Assembly: GCA_964030475.1 (NCBI GenBank)
Contig: CAXIPT010000002.1
Span: forward strand, 3,721,959 to 3,785,958
From: Tethya wilhelma
Lineage: Eukaryota; Porifera; Demospongiae; Tethyida; Tethyidae
Direction of reading: 5' to 3'
DNA length: 64,000 nucleotides
Shown: piece by piece, positions 38,101 to 50,113 of the stretch
Layout of the letters: every line of letters begins with the position of its first letter
Numbering within the stretch: position 1 is the first letter of the stretch
Made by a program: the position numbers and the translations under genes
Notes under the pieces: generated by a model
Database searches by the model: none
The model's input: only the letters and a program-made list of their open reading frames with translations
Told to the model about the DNA's origin: nothing

Positions 38101-41100
38101 GAGTGCTGCAGAGACCTTGTCACTTGAGGAGGAGGAGGGAGGTGGGGGAGGGGGGAGTGGTGAGGGGGGTGAGGGAGGTGAGGGAGTTGATGGTGATAGG
38201 GGGTCGAGTGCATGTGCTGAGGGTGTAGGGGGTACTGGTGGAGGGGATAGTGGCTTAATATTCTTGAGAATTTTGTTTATGTCAGCTCTAGCACAATTAT
38301 CAATAACTACATTACTACCATTCTTTGTTAATAACCATGACCACTCCTGACTATCTCTTTCAATTATTATCCTAGTGAGCAGGCTGATCATTGCTTCTAG
38401 CTCATCTTTATCGCCTACAGGGTTGTCATTAACATCTAAATGTTCTAGTGTTGAATTGTGTTCTAATGCTTCAAGTAATGCTGTGAACCCTTTGTTACCA
38501 ATTGAATTGTATTTGACATACAAACATACAAGTGTTGAATTGCTCTTCAGTCCTTCAGCTATTGCAGTAGCTCCTCCATTGCCAATAGAGTTATGATTAA
38601 GATGCAATGATAACAGTGTTGAATTGTTTGCTAATGCTTTGCCAAATGCAGAAGCACCATCATTGCCAGCTATGTTATTATTGAGACTCAATCCTTTAAG
38701 TGTTGGATTGTCTTTTAGACCTTCAGCTAGGAGAACAACATCCTGACTGTGAAGCTTGGAATAATTCGAATTCAGCTTAAGCTCTACTAAAGTTCTATTT
38801 TTGAGCAGCATAGAATATAGTGCATTACTACATGCACTTGGCAACAAATCACTAGATTCATGCAGATGAGTACTTTTCCATCCAGAAAAATCAAAGAATT
38901 TCAGTGTGGTGTTGTTTTCTATTGACTTTGCTAAACAAGCTATATCGTGGATCCCTAAATTACAATCCCTGATATTGAGTCTGGTCAAAGTAGTGTTTAC
39001 TTCTAGAAATGTCCCAAGAGTAGATATATCTGATGAGCTAAGTCTGGAATCGTATATGGTAAGCCTTTGAAATTGAGTAGAGGATGTTGGGTTTCTTAAA
39101 ATGCTAGTTACCATAGATTGAACACAGTTAGCTGCAGCTAGTTCGATAACAACATCATAACATTTAACACTGCAGTGTGGATATGCCAGCAAATTACATA
39201 CAGCTTTAGACTCCATCTCACTCCACCCACTCAATTTTTGCACTGTTAGAAGTGAAGCCTGTAATGTTGGTAGACAAGCAAAAAGTTTGTTTATTATTAT
39301 TGGACAATGGCCAACAGATCTAACAGATAGTTTTTCCAGGTTAGAAAATAAAGGCAACTTGGTAAGGTCATCGGTATGAAGTTCGTTAAATAGTAATTCA
39401 GTCACATGTGCAGCTGGTCCAAATCTAGTACCTTTGGCTTGAGACTGGTGCATTGAAAATCCTTCCAAGAGATTATCCAAAGTAAAGAAAGAATCAGTTT
39501 CAGTATTAATACCTATTGTCCACTTGCAATTTGAGACTAGAATAATGTAACCTAATACATAGAAGTCAAATAGGGTTAACTGACTGTGAGGAATAATTGG
39601 ATTCGGTGCAGACAGAAAAATGGTATTAGCACTATTAGGATGTATTTCTATCGGGATAGCTAGAGCATAATCCTCATCATTACTAAAAACAACATTATTA
39701 GTGATGCCAAAAAATGGGCTTTGAGACTCAAAAACCCTTGTCTTCAGTACTTGATGATTGTGTAACTCAAACAACAAGTGGAGCTCAAACAGTTTGATAT
39801 CCCATTGTCCATCATGTGTGCACTCTTTCCTCTTTTCAAGAACTGTACAAAGTGGTGTTGGGTTTTGCACACAAAGACCAGCAAAGAACTTTGTTATTTG
39901 AGTTTGATTCTTAAAATTCTCATTAAGAAATGCTACTTGTTTGTCTTCACTAAGTGTTGAAAGATGATAAGCAGCTAAGAACTCTTGGATAGTGAGGTGA
40001 AGAAAGTTATGAGACACTGAAGCTCCTCTGTCAATGTAAAGCTCAGAAACAGACTGCATTAGACCAAGGGAGTCAAAATCTTTTGGAAGGCCTGAGAAAA
40101 TGATCTCTTTCTCTGGTTTAGCAATTCCACGATAAGCTAACTGGCATATTTGATTGAACCTAACCAAAACAGGCTGAGGTAAGTCACTGAAATCATCTAT
40201 CTGAACATCTTTATATTCCTCTCTGTCTTTTAGATAGCGAAGGAGTAATGTTTTGACAAGTGCTGCGTAAAGTTGGGTCATGGTTTGAGGGACTAGAGTG
40301 GAAGTTGATTTACAGTCTTGATACACGTGTGTGACTATAGCACTGTTCAATGGGACATACATCATGCTATAGATGTGAGGATAAAGCTCAAGGTACTTGT
40401 GAAAATCTTCAACAGGAAGAGTGCTTTGGCTAAAATGAGCTTCAATGTACTCATTGATTTCTTTTGTTCCAAATCCGATAACTTCAATTCTTCGTGACGA
40501 CTCACCTGTACAAAATTTCTGGAGATCATAACTAGCACTGGGACGAGTTGTCACCATCACTGTGGCATTTGGAAGTAGTGATCCTTTGAAAAGCTCAAAA
40601 AACAAGGAGTCTGTTTCTCTGAATGAAGCTGGTGCTTCATCAAATCCTTCAAGAATAAATAAAGCACCTTTTCCTTGTGTTTGTCGTATTTGCCTAGCTA
40701 CTTCTTGTTGCATTTCAGGCTCACCAGGAAAACGGAACATATCTGATAGGCTTTTGACCTTTTGGACCCATGAGTCACGGAATCGAAGCATGACAACCAG
40801 GGAGTACTCTTGGAAAAGCTCTCCATTTCCCCATTTATGGCAAACCTCCCACGACATGGTGGACTTACCAATCCCAGGAGCCCCTTCAATAAGAAGACGT
40901 CTTATAGGATACTTTTTACCCTTAAATGTGTTAGGCTTTAGCAAATCAGCAAATTCAAATGGAGCTTTTGACATTACGATATCGTCAACAGACCCATGGA
41001 TTGTTGCTTCACGAAATTCTTCCAAATTAGCATGACCGCTATAATATTTACTACTGATTACAGCTAACTGGATGTACTCGTTTGCTTCTATTTCTGGCCA

Positions 41101-41246
41101 CTTATCAGCTGGTTCTCTGTTGCATGTGAAGTATGTTCGAAGGTAGTAGGCATAGTGTTCAATAGCAGGAGCAGACAGATCTGGTGGCCTTAACTCCTGA
41201 GTCTGGTCATTGCAAGGATCTTCAGTAGTATTCGTCTTGGTAGCTC
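38101..41246 (-). CDS. NLR receptor 3: NACHT-LRR, 5' DEATH exon not found
   Basis: One long exon read from 41246 to 38101. It begins in the same phase and at the same position as exon 2 of NLR1 and NLR2 (TKTN...ELRPPDLSA). It has Walker A GAPGIGKST, Walker B-like LEGFDEAP, VTTRPSAS and HNFLHLTIQEFLAAYHLS. The LRRs include GLSLNNNIAGNDGASAFGKA, LNHNSIGNGGATAIAEGL and YNSIGNKGFTALLEAL. Past them is a tail with VVIDNCARADINKILKNIK and a long Pro/Ser-rich end, running into the N at 38100. The DEATH-domain exon should lie above 41246, but 41247-41552 shows none before the next N. The gene therefore faces NLR2 tail to tail and is incomplete at both ends. Confidence 0.88.
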
Positions 41247-41554
41247 CTATAGTATAATATCAATTCATTCGATGTATGGTGGCCATTACTAGTATAATTA
41301 CAAGTATAGTAAAAATTTTATAAAAATTAGAAGTGTAGGAATGGGCAGTGCGGTAAAAAGCAATGAAACAAGGTAAGTGTCTGAATTTCGGCACATGACT
41401 ACTTCATTTAATGACTCTGAGTCAATTGCAAGTTTGAATTCCATCATTATAGTGCCGGTCATTTGGCTCATGAGTCAATGCAAGCAATCACTTGACTAAT
41501 TTGGATAAAGTAACAAGTATGTATATAGAATGTAGGTACACAGTGAGTTGGGNC
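41247..41554. other. intron or spacer before an assembly break
   Basis: AT-rich, presumably part of the first NLR3 intron. It ends at the N at 41553. No DEATH exon or other coding signal is seen. Confidence 0.5.
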
Positions 41555-41706
41555 TAGAAGCAATGACCAGTATTCTCACTTTGACATTAATAAAAAGAGA
41601 TTGGGTATGGCCATGGTTGAAAACAAAAAATGGTGCTAGTGTAGTTGTTGATGATGTTAGCCACACTAAAGTAAACGAAATTTTCGAACAGTTTCATTCA
41701 GATTAG
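41555..41706 (+). other. short open frame after an N, possible gene 3' end
   Basis: Open from the N to a TAG at 41704-41706. It encodes about 50 residues, including IKRDWVWPWLKTKNGAS and VNEIFEQFHSD. It has no recognised homology. It could be a 3' exon cut by the break or a chance frame. Confidence 0.25.
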
Positions 41707-41789
41707 TCACCACCACCACAAACGATACCTGGACCCTCACCCTCCACACCCCCCTCACCCCCTCACTCCTCCTCCTCATCATCATCCGA

Positions 41790-41918
41790 CAAGTGGTCGG
41801 GGCGCTTTTGGAGATGTCCTTGAAGGTGTGTGGAGAACAAATCAACAGAAAGTATATAGAGACTTCTAAATCAAGTGAGATGAAAGATATGGACAAGTTC
41901 TTACAGGAAGTTGACTGA
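41790..41918 (+). pseudogene. kinase N-lobe fragment (glycine loop)
   Basis: SGRGAFGDVLEGVWRT matches the GxGxFGxV ATP-binding loop. A shift of frame after QQKVY is followed by IETSKSSEMKDMDKFLQEV, which fits the beta-3 strand and helix C region but without the usual AxK motif. A stop follows. No other kinase exons are next to it, so it is a broken or misplaced fragment. Confidence 0.45.
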
Positions 41919-41972
41919 GCGTTTTATGTTTTCAATAATTATAAATCATAACAATTACATCATAATCACATT

Positions 41973-42978
41973 TTATAAATTCACAACAATTACATCATAA
42001 ATAATGTCTGATTGTAATCTTGGTGGAAGAGGTAGAGAGTTTGCATGTTCAGGATTCTTCAAACTTGAAGCAATTTCCCTCACACACAGCTTCTGAAGAG
42101 AAAGACTGGGTCCTGTATTATGAGAATGTTCATTACAGTGTCATATACATAAAAATAATTGAAAGGTCATCTTACCTTTGTCAATGTATTTCATTCTCAC
42201 ATCGGCAGCAGCACCATAGAGACCCTTCATGTACATTACGTGTGTTAGGTGTTTCCACGAGGGCGTTGGATGGTTGTAGAGATAAATTTTAAGTAGAAGG
42301 GAAACCTTGTCATCTTCAGTTTCACAATGACCAGGAATAGAAATGACGCTTGCATGTTTGTCCATTTGCAGGTGTTCAGAAATGGACCGAATATCTTCCA
42401 TACTTGTCACAAAAGCCTTAAACTTTTCTTGATATTTTAGAATGTTTTCTTCATTGAGACTGGATTCTACGTGAATGTATGGATGTACATGTATATTAAT
42501 ATTGAACACTGGACGAGTACAAGTCAATACATATTGGTTTAAAATGACAAAAATTCACCAAACAAATTCAATTCAATAAACACAGGTGAAAATTTCCCAA
42601 TCTATGGTGGGCCCAGTTACCATGTACTCATGCATAAGCCTGATACATATCCAACAAATATACCTTTTGGTGGTAGTGGACAGCGTTTCTTTAGCAGATC
42701 TAAATTAGAATCCTCACCAGAGGTGACAAATTTGCAATATCTGTCCAACTTTCCAGCAAGGTGTGTCCAAGATGCAAATGGTGAATAGTAGACCCAATAT
42801 TTTATGATTGCCTTGCCGTGTTCCAGGAGTTGAGCAATATCTATAGGTCCTCGTTTCGCTGGTGGAAGAATATCTTCCAGGCTTTTGGGGAGGTCGAGGC
42901 AACTCTGAAGTGTGTGTATACTAAGATATTTTGAAGGAAATATAACAGCATCCACATTTTCAAATGTCACGGTAGGAT
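41973..42978 (-). CDS. DEATH-DEATH-SOCS box protein, 5' partial
   Basis: Exons in reading order: 42978-42664, 42466-42176 and 42112-41973. Phases agree, about 248 residues. The first two exons each encode one DEATH-like helical domain: the first has DLPKSLEDILP and YYSPFASWTHLAGKLDRY, the second SLLLKIYLYNHPTPSWKHL. The last exon encodes a SOCS box. Its Elongin B/C-binding (BC) box is SLQKLCVREI, and its Cullin-5 box is LPLP in NSLPLPPRLQSDIIYD. Known SOCS-box proteins recruit Cullin-5 ubiquitin ligases through exactly these motifs, so the inferred role is ubiquitin tagging of DEATH-domain partners. Upstream exons should lie beyond 42978, but an N at 43152 and CA repeats interrupt. It is followed within 3 kb by the CARD-only and CARD-DEATH genes on the same strand. 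Confidence 0.7.
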
Positions 42979-43314
42979 CTGTATGTATGAATGTATGGTA
43001 TACCAAAGTTTAATACATAGAAAGATCACACATGTGATGCACACACACACACATGCACGCACGCACAAACACATACACACACACAGACACGCACGCACAC
43101 ACACACACACACACACACGTGTACTTCTACACTAAAGCCACATGAACACACNTACATCATTACACAATGAATAGAGCCATTGATTGCACAACAAACCATT
43201 GTCTTCAATCACTGTTACTTTCAAAGACAAAGTTTACACAGTACATCGTAAAAATCACTGCCAAAATGGCCACAAATGCCAAAAATATCATAGCTACATA
43301 CTAAATGGGATTAT

Positions 43315-43388
<74 letters not shown>

Positions 43389-44747
43389 CTGATAGTATGA
43401 AAACAAAGACATGGAAAGATAGGAAACAAGCAACCTTTTGCAGATCAAGCATAACAAAAATTCTTGAAGATTATACGAAATTTCTCTGACTGAGTGAGCA
43501 CTAGAATTTAGCACGTTAAAGTTCCTTCCTGTTCAAAATTTACCTAAATATTTTGTAGCTTCAATGAAGATACTGTAAGTATTTCATCTACATACACAGA
43601 GAACAGATATTGGTACTATTGAATAAACGGGGACGCTTTCAAGAAAATTTGCTAACTAGCATGTTCGAACAATGGCCTGGCATAGCTGAGTCTTTGAGTG
43701 GAATGGCTGACAATAAAATTTAACACTTAAATGGGTGAATTATCTGAGCTGTAAATGAGTGACAAAGGTGTTAAAGAAAACAAACAAATTGCGTTACTTC
43801 TTAATGTTCTGCCAGCGTTAATAAGTAATAGATGTTTAAGATGAAAAGTATCACAATATTTAGCTAGAATGGAGCGAAATTTCAAACATACTTATGGTTT
43901 TTTGAATCTTCAAGAATATGTACAAGAAGAGGCATACATTCTTTATCCTAGTTTATGTTGTCAATGGAAGAATGATAAATGACACACACACACACACATA
44001 CACTGCATAGCAACACCTTCATGATAAGTATGTCAATATGGAAGATGGTCCTAGCTGAAAAGATAACTTATACAAAAGAGAGAGAGAGCCTTTAAAACAA
44101 CTAGGCCTACCTCAGGAAACTGAGTAAGGGAGACACACACACACACACACAGGCAAACTCAAGTTACTGCCAAGCTTGTATCAAAGAAGCATAAAGTTTC
44201 AACACATGTGGAGAACTATACATTTTTAAACTACATACTGAACAACCTTTTCAATAGGTCCAGCTAATAGAGGAACACTCCACGGCTAGACAGTCTAGCT
44301 GTAACGCTCGTGGGGGTGTATTACAAGCTACATGCAAGAACACAGACTAGGTCTTCGAACAAATAGACGTTGTGGCTGCTCTGACTCTCACACGTCTATA
44401 TTTTTCGAATTTAGACAAAGAGCGTTTGCTTTTTAGGCTCACAAGTTTTACCTGTGTGTTTTTCTTGTCTCTCACGAACGTGTTGTATAGGCTGTCAGCA
44501 TTCACAGCATGTGCAGGGACCTCTGTTGTTCAGTTTCTTCAACTCAGCTCAGCTTCGAGCTTCAACTCGAAAGACATGACGTAATCTGGATTTGAGCGGC
44601 CTAATTAAACCTGGTAAACTGTCGACCCCTTACCTACCTACCCATCTCATCATATCAAAATTAATTTTATGCAAAATAGAAAAAAAAACAACAAACTGCA
44701 GGCAATGCTAGAAGAGTGAATATAATATCGCTAAGCTAGTCACAATT
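42979..44747. repeat. microsatellite-rich spacer
   Basis: Contains a CA array at 43038-43118, an N at 43152, a GA array at 43316-43385 and shorter CA runs at 43980 and 44130. No exon could be supported, though the missing 5' part of the DEATH-SOCS gene may lie behind the break at 43152. Confidence 0.7.
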
Positions 44748-45107
44748 TTAGTCAGAGTCACTGGATCGTTCAGCCTCCATCTCCGCAGCGACCACTTTAT
44801 GAAACTGGATGAGTTTCTCCCCATCTTCCTGCAGAGACGGTATGCCGCGTAGGACATCCATGAATTTATCAAAGTTTGCTTTGTCCGTATCAACTTTTTC
44901 GCTAAGTTTATCCAATAACTTGATACACCTTTCAATGGGCGGACGTCCTTCCTCGCCAGCAATGACAGTCTGCGCCGCCTCGGCTGTGAGTAGATCAGCT
45001 TCGCACAGCGCATCGCAAAGCTGTACCAGTAGTGGAAGGTCTTCGCTTAGTTTGACGAAAAGGTCGTTTCCACCTGTTTGGAGCACTGCAGACTCTAAAG
45101 TAGCCAT
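44748..45107 (-). CDS. CARD-only protein
   Basis: A single exon of 119 residues, from the ATG at 45107 (MATLESAV) to a stop at 44748. Residues about 15-100 follow the CARD six-helix pattern: LPLLVQLCDALCEADLLTAE, ERCIKLLDKLSEKV, NFDKFMDVLRGIPSL. An acidic tail (EAERSSDSD) ends the protein. CARD-only proteins in animals usually act as competitive regulators of CARD assemblies; that role here is inference. It sits 200 bases from the 3' end of the adaptor at 45306 on the same strand. An unseen upstream exon is possible. Confidence 0.7.
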   Translation of the reverse strand: MATLESAVLQTGGNDLFVKLSEDLPLLVQLCDALCEADLLTAEAAQTVIAGEEGRPPIERCIKLLDKLSEKVDTDKANFDKFMDVLRGIPSLQEDGEKLIQFHKVVAAEMEAERSSDSD

Positions 45108-45305
45108 GATCTCTGTCAGTGTCACTGTGATGATCAAGCAAAAAAAGGGGCGGCAACGTTGATCCAACGAATTGTAGCCACGCCCACACAGAGCGATATT
45201 AATCACGCGCGTATTGTGCAAGAGATTGTAAAATGACGACCTTTGCCAAATCAATACACTAGAATTCACATGAAGACAATTTCTAAGTAAAAAAGACATA
45301 CTAAA

Positions 45306-46658
45306 TTACAAACAACATTTCTCTCTAATTTCTCTAGCTTTTGCAGAATTAAATGGTTCGATTGCTTCAGCCAGAGCTGACCAAGATGGCCGAGGGTTGA
45401 CCTGCCTCAGCCAAACAATCAACATTTCTCGCAAACAGTTTGTGACTTGATGAGGATTGTTAGCTCGTATCACCGCTAGGTTCCCATCCTCCAGACCCAG
45501 GAGTGTGCCGATGTTCTGCCATTCGGCCGCAACTGATATTGTCATCCTTAGAGTCTCTTTGACAGAGAGAGAAGGAATAGCTGATGGCTCGGCAGCACCT
45601 GGCCATGGGTGTGTGTGTGTGTTAGAGAGAAGGTCCAGGTGGTATACAAACCGTAATTCCACTATCTATTTTCATTGCTACTGAAATAGGTAGACAAGTT
45701 GAAGTAAGACTTCACAGGAATTTCAATGCTACATTGCTGTGAAGGTATGTAATGTTTTAGCAACTGAAACTTTGACCACTGAGACAGAGTCACACATGTA
45801 CAAGGTTATGATTCCTAGATATTATGAATGTATCGGAGTTTGAAATCACTGACTAGTATTACCTAGCCTCATTCCCAGGCCTTCTCCAGCACGTATCTTA
45901 TATTTTGCGAGTACATTACAAAGTTATGTGGAAGGCCTGGGTTAGAGGTTAGGTACTACCATGGCTTCCGTAAGCTATGGTACTACATTAGAACTATAGG
46001 CTGGAAAATTGTGAAGAAATAATTATGCAAAGCTAGGGTACAACAACACGGATTGAACCTCACAAGGTATGTATGTACGTATGATGGGACTTACTTCCAG
46101 TGGGAGTGGTCCCAGGTTGTGGTTCACTAGTTGTAGACACATCACTTGGAGGAGGGACATTTGGACTCGGACGTGGTGGGGAATCAGGCACCTGGATGCC
46201 TCCAACTAAGGTTTGGTAACGTAAGAACAAAAAATGGACAACACAATAAACTACTGAAATAGAATACACTTTTTAACTTTTGAAGCTCAAACCGAAAGTA
46301 GAACCATTCTATGACATAAATTTATTTATTATGGCTGAAATCGAGCTATGATTCACTTACCTTGTTGGCTCAACTGGTTGCCTAGACTACGCAGTGTGGG
46401 TATGCTCTGAAGTATGGACATGAAAACGTTGAAGTTGGTCTTTCTCTCGTCAATCTTACTCAGGATTTGACTCATCAGTGAACTGGCGCGGTTGTACTCG
46501 GGGTGAAATTGATTTTGAGCGGCACTCATATTGTTGGAAGAGATGAGAGACTTTGAGAAGCACCTGGAGGCGACACTTCCCACGTCTGAACTCACTGCAC
46601 CGACTAGGCGATCGAAATTCCTCTGAAAGACCTGGTACTCTTGAGTTCTCGTACCCAT
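45306..46658 (-). CDS. CARD-DEATH adaptor 1 (RAIDD-like order)
   Basis: Three exons, 46658-46361, 46205-46095 and 45598-45306, give 233 residues in one phase. Residues about 5-98 are a CARD-like domain (RNFDRLVGAV, SKSLISSNN, RASSLMSQILSKI, NFNVFMSILQSI). A Pro/Ser-rich linker follows (SPPRPSPNVPPPSDV). Residues about 145-230 are a DEATH domain (AAEWQNIGTLLGLEDGNLAV, LREMLIVWLRQ, PSWSALAEAIE). CARD-then-DEATH is the arrangement of CRADD/RAIDD, which links a DEATH-domain platform to a caspase CARD. The DEATH domain shares the LREMLxxWL pattern with the NLRs 4-15 kb away, so those are candidate partners. Orthology to RAIDD is not shown, since the domain pair could have arisen independently. Confidence 0.8.
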
Positions 46659-46817
46659 ATTGGTTGATACACCAAATTTAATATTTGGAGAGGAGGGGCG
46701 TGGTTATCATTGCATTGGGAGGGTAAATGGTCGTCAGTTATTCAAGTATATACACAAAGTGTAGTTTATCTATGGTTAAACAAAAGAGTAGTGTACTTAT
46801 GTTTTCTTCAATTGAGT

Positions 46818-48549
46818 CTATACAGAATAGTCTGTTTCTCCATTTTCCCGAATAGTTTGAGCAATATCACATCTTCCAATTTTCTCCAAGCCTGAAATTA
46901 AATTTTCCCAATATGCAAACTTTATATCAGCAGAGTCATCACCCGGTCGATTGCGATTGCTAGCAACTGTCCAGTAGTCAATCATTTCTTTTGGAAGCTG
47001 CTCCATGCTTTTTAAAATTGTCCCTTTAATTCCTAGGGCTTCACCAAGTTCAATAATTTCTTCTCGAGTCAGACTTTGTAAATATTGACAGATATGAGGA
47101 CAGTGGTGCTTGCTAAGGGATCTTTTAAGGGTTGGATGTGTCACCTGATCATGTGCAGCTTTAATCTAACAATGAGCAGAATACACATGTGTAAAAAAAA
47201 AATTAGAATATTGTTCAATAGGGCCACTTTGAAGAAATAGTTTTTTTTCCGGTTACCCGACCTTGATAGTTGCAAGTGAGTCGATCGTTTAGTACTGGCT
47301 GCAAATACTAACTCCACCCATACAACCAAAAGCTTCGCCCACTTGCTTTCAACAGCGTGTTAGTGTAAGAAGTAAAAAATTCAGACCTAAATTCTACGGA
47401 TAGCTATATACAGTGACATAATAACCTCAAAGCCAGCCATATTCACAGTGCTAACTGCAACTTTCTCTAGCTGGCTGTGGCAATCGCGCAACCTACATGT
47501 AAAATATACCGTGTGAGCAATATGAATAACATTATAATTGACCTCCATGTAATAGCAACATTTAAAATAATTTTGCTTCCGCAAGCCAGTTAGTGGGTCG
47601 GTCGGGTAACCGGAAACAAACTATTTCTTCGTAGTGGCCTAGTCTTGATTAGTTACCCTTTGTTACACTCACAGAAAGAGCTATGCAGGCACCTATGCCA
47701 GACTAACTCAGAATGTACAGTCAGAACACAATGTTCAAGTAATATCCCATTGCTACAAAACATACCAGTGGTGCAGCTTGCATGATGTCTTGAAGTCTTT
47801 CCAGTTCCAAGGGGTTTAACCTTTGATCTCTAGCAAAAGGAGTTGAAACTGAATGTTATAATGCATGCATGTGAGAACAAGCAGGCACATAGAGTAAGAC
47901 AGATAGTAACACAGTCCATATTGCTGAGTAGACTAGCTGGCATTAATGGCACTGAAACTAAGTATCACTTACGGTCAGTTCTGTGTGTAGTAATTTGCTG
48001 AGATCCAATATCAAACAGACTACAGTCATGTTGAGAATCATGACCAGGAAAACTCATAGAATCTGATGTTGAGGCAAATACTTCATATCTTGGAAGATAA
48101 GTGGACGTGCCTCCTTGTGGCTGAGCTTGAGAGGGGGCTGTTGGGGGACCAAGAATATAAAATTTTTAAGTTATCACTGGCTCTGACAGATATAAATTTA
48201 TCATGCCCTACATACCTGCCTGTTGCCTGATCTCCTCAGCCAATGACTGATGATTGCTCATGCTACAGAGTATCTCAATGAACACGTAGAAATTGTCCGC
48301 ATTCTGGTCAATCTTAGAATGAATTTGAAGTAGTAGACCGGAAGTTCTTTGCTCACTTTTATTGTGGTGATTCTGAGCTGCCTCTAGATTTCCAGACGAA
48401 ATGAGACTTTTTGCATAGCATTCAACAGCAATTTTCCCCACATCTCCTCTTAATGCTGAGCAAAGATCAGAGAAACGCTTCTGAAAAACTGTATACTCTT
48501 TGGTACTAGTACCACGTCCATACAACGGAGTAAAATCTCGAGAAGCCAT
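46818..48549 (-). CDS. CARD-DEATH adaptor 2 (RAIDD-like order)
   Basis: Four exons, 48549-48216, 48137-47973, 47827-47766 and 47144-46818, give 295 residues in one phase from MASRDFTPLYGRG. An in-frame ATG at 48600 would add 17 residues, but the chosen start aligns with adaptor 1. The N-terminal CARD-like domain (EYTVFQKRFSDL, AKSLISSGNLEAAQN, NFYVFIEILCSM) is a clear paralogue of adaptor 1. The linker is Ser/Gln-rich. The C-terminal DEATH domain (LTREEIIELGEALGIKG, EMIDYWTVASN, WENLISGLEKIGRCDIAQTI) differs strongly from that of adaptor 1, so the partner is probably different. The third intron carries a transposable element at 47220-47642. Confidence 0.78.
47220..47642. mobile_element. non-autonomous DNA transposon with about 43-base terminal inverted repeats
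   Basis: The left end contains GAAGAAATAGTTT then TCCGGTTACCCGACC. The right end is its inverted copy, GGTCGGGTAACCGGA then AAACTATTTCTTC. Both ends are flanked by TA (TAGGGCCACT and AGTGGCCTA), the usual target-site duplication of Tc1/mariner-like elements. It has no coding capacity and lies in the last intron of adaptor 2. Confidence 0.8.
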
Positions 48550-48675
48550 ACTCTCAGCAGAGTAAACAACTATTAGCCACACCCACCTATGAGTGCGCAT
48601 TAAATTGAAATCATATTATCACAATCTGCATTTGAAATACATGCAACAAAGACTCAAAGAGACAGCTGTACAAGT

Positions 48676-49640
<965 letters not shown>

Positions 49641-49936
49641 TACTAGAGGACACAAAGAGTGAACACATAATGGCTTGTCTCTCACAGACACTCACTTTCT
49701 ACCTCTCTCACACATACCATAGATAATATATGCACACACTGTCAGACTTTGAGACACACACACAAAAACACATCCACAAACTATGATATACCCCTCTCTT
49801 GAGTTCCAATAACGAAAGCTTCAGTAAAAGACAGGCTTATTTAACATATTGGTACCGCTTTATCATTGAAATAGGTACTGCACTTACAGATTACAAGAGA
49901 TATTCGACTCACCTTACTCCACGTTGCTTCTCCAAG

Positions 49937-50113
49937 ATGGTGCGATCTAAAAAGAGAAAGAAAATTGCACTGGGCATGCGTAAAACCCGCCCAACTGTTT
50001 CCCAATATACGGAGATGTTATACGGAGAGTTTTACAAAAAATATCCAGACAACGCTGAGGGTCGCAACGGTCAACTGATATCGAGGAAAGACAGCGAAGA
50101 AACTGAGCTGTAG
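49937..50113 (+). CDS. small basic protein, unknown
   Basis: 58 residues starting MVRSKKRKKIALGMRKTRP, then VSQYTEMLYGEFYKKYPD, ending in an acidic tail. The basic start suggests RNA or nucleolar association, but I do not recognise the family. The ATG context and the head-to-head position with RPS14 support a real gene. A GT donor-like site after CCAGTTCAAG (50180) hints at an additional 3' exon. Confidence 0.45.
   Translation: MVRSKKRKKIALGMRKTRPTVSQYTEMLYGEFYKKYPDNAEGRNGQLISRKDSEETEL

Noticed and set aside
38117..38350. Glycine-rich plus-strand frame after the N at 38100
   Set aside because: It is the reverse complement of the proline-rich tail of NLR3.
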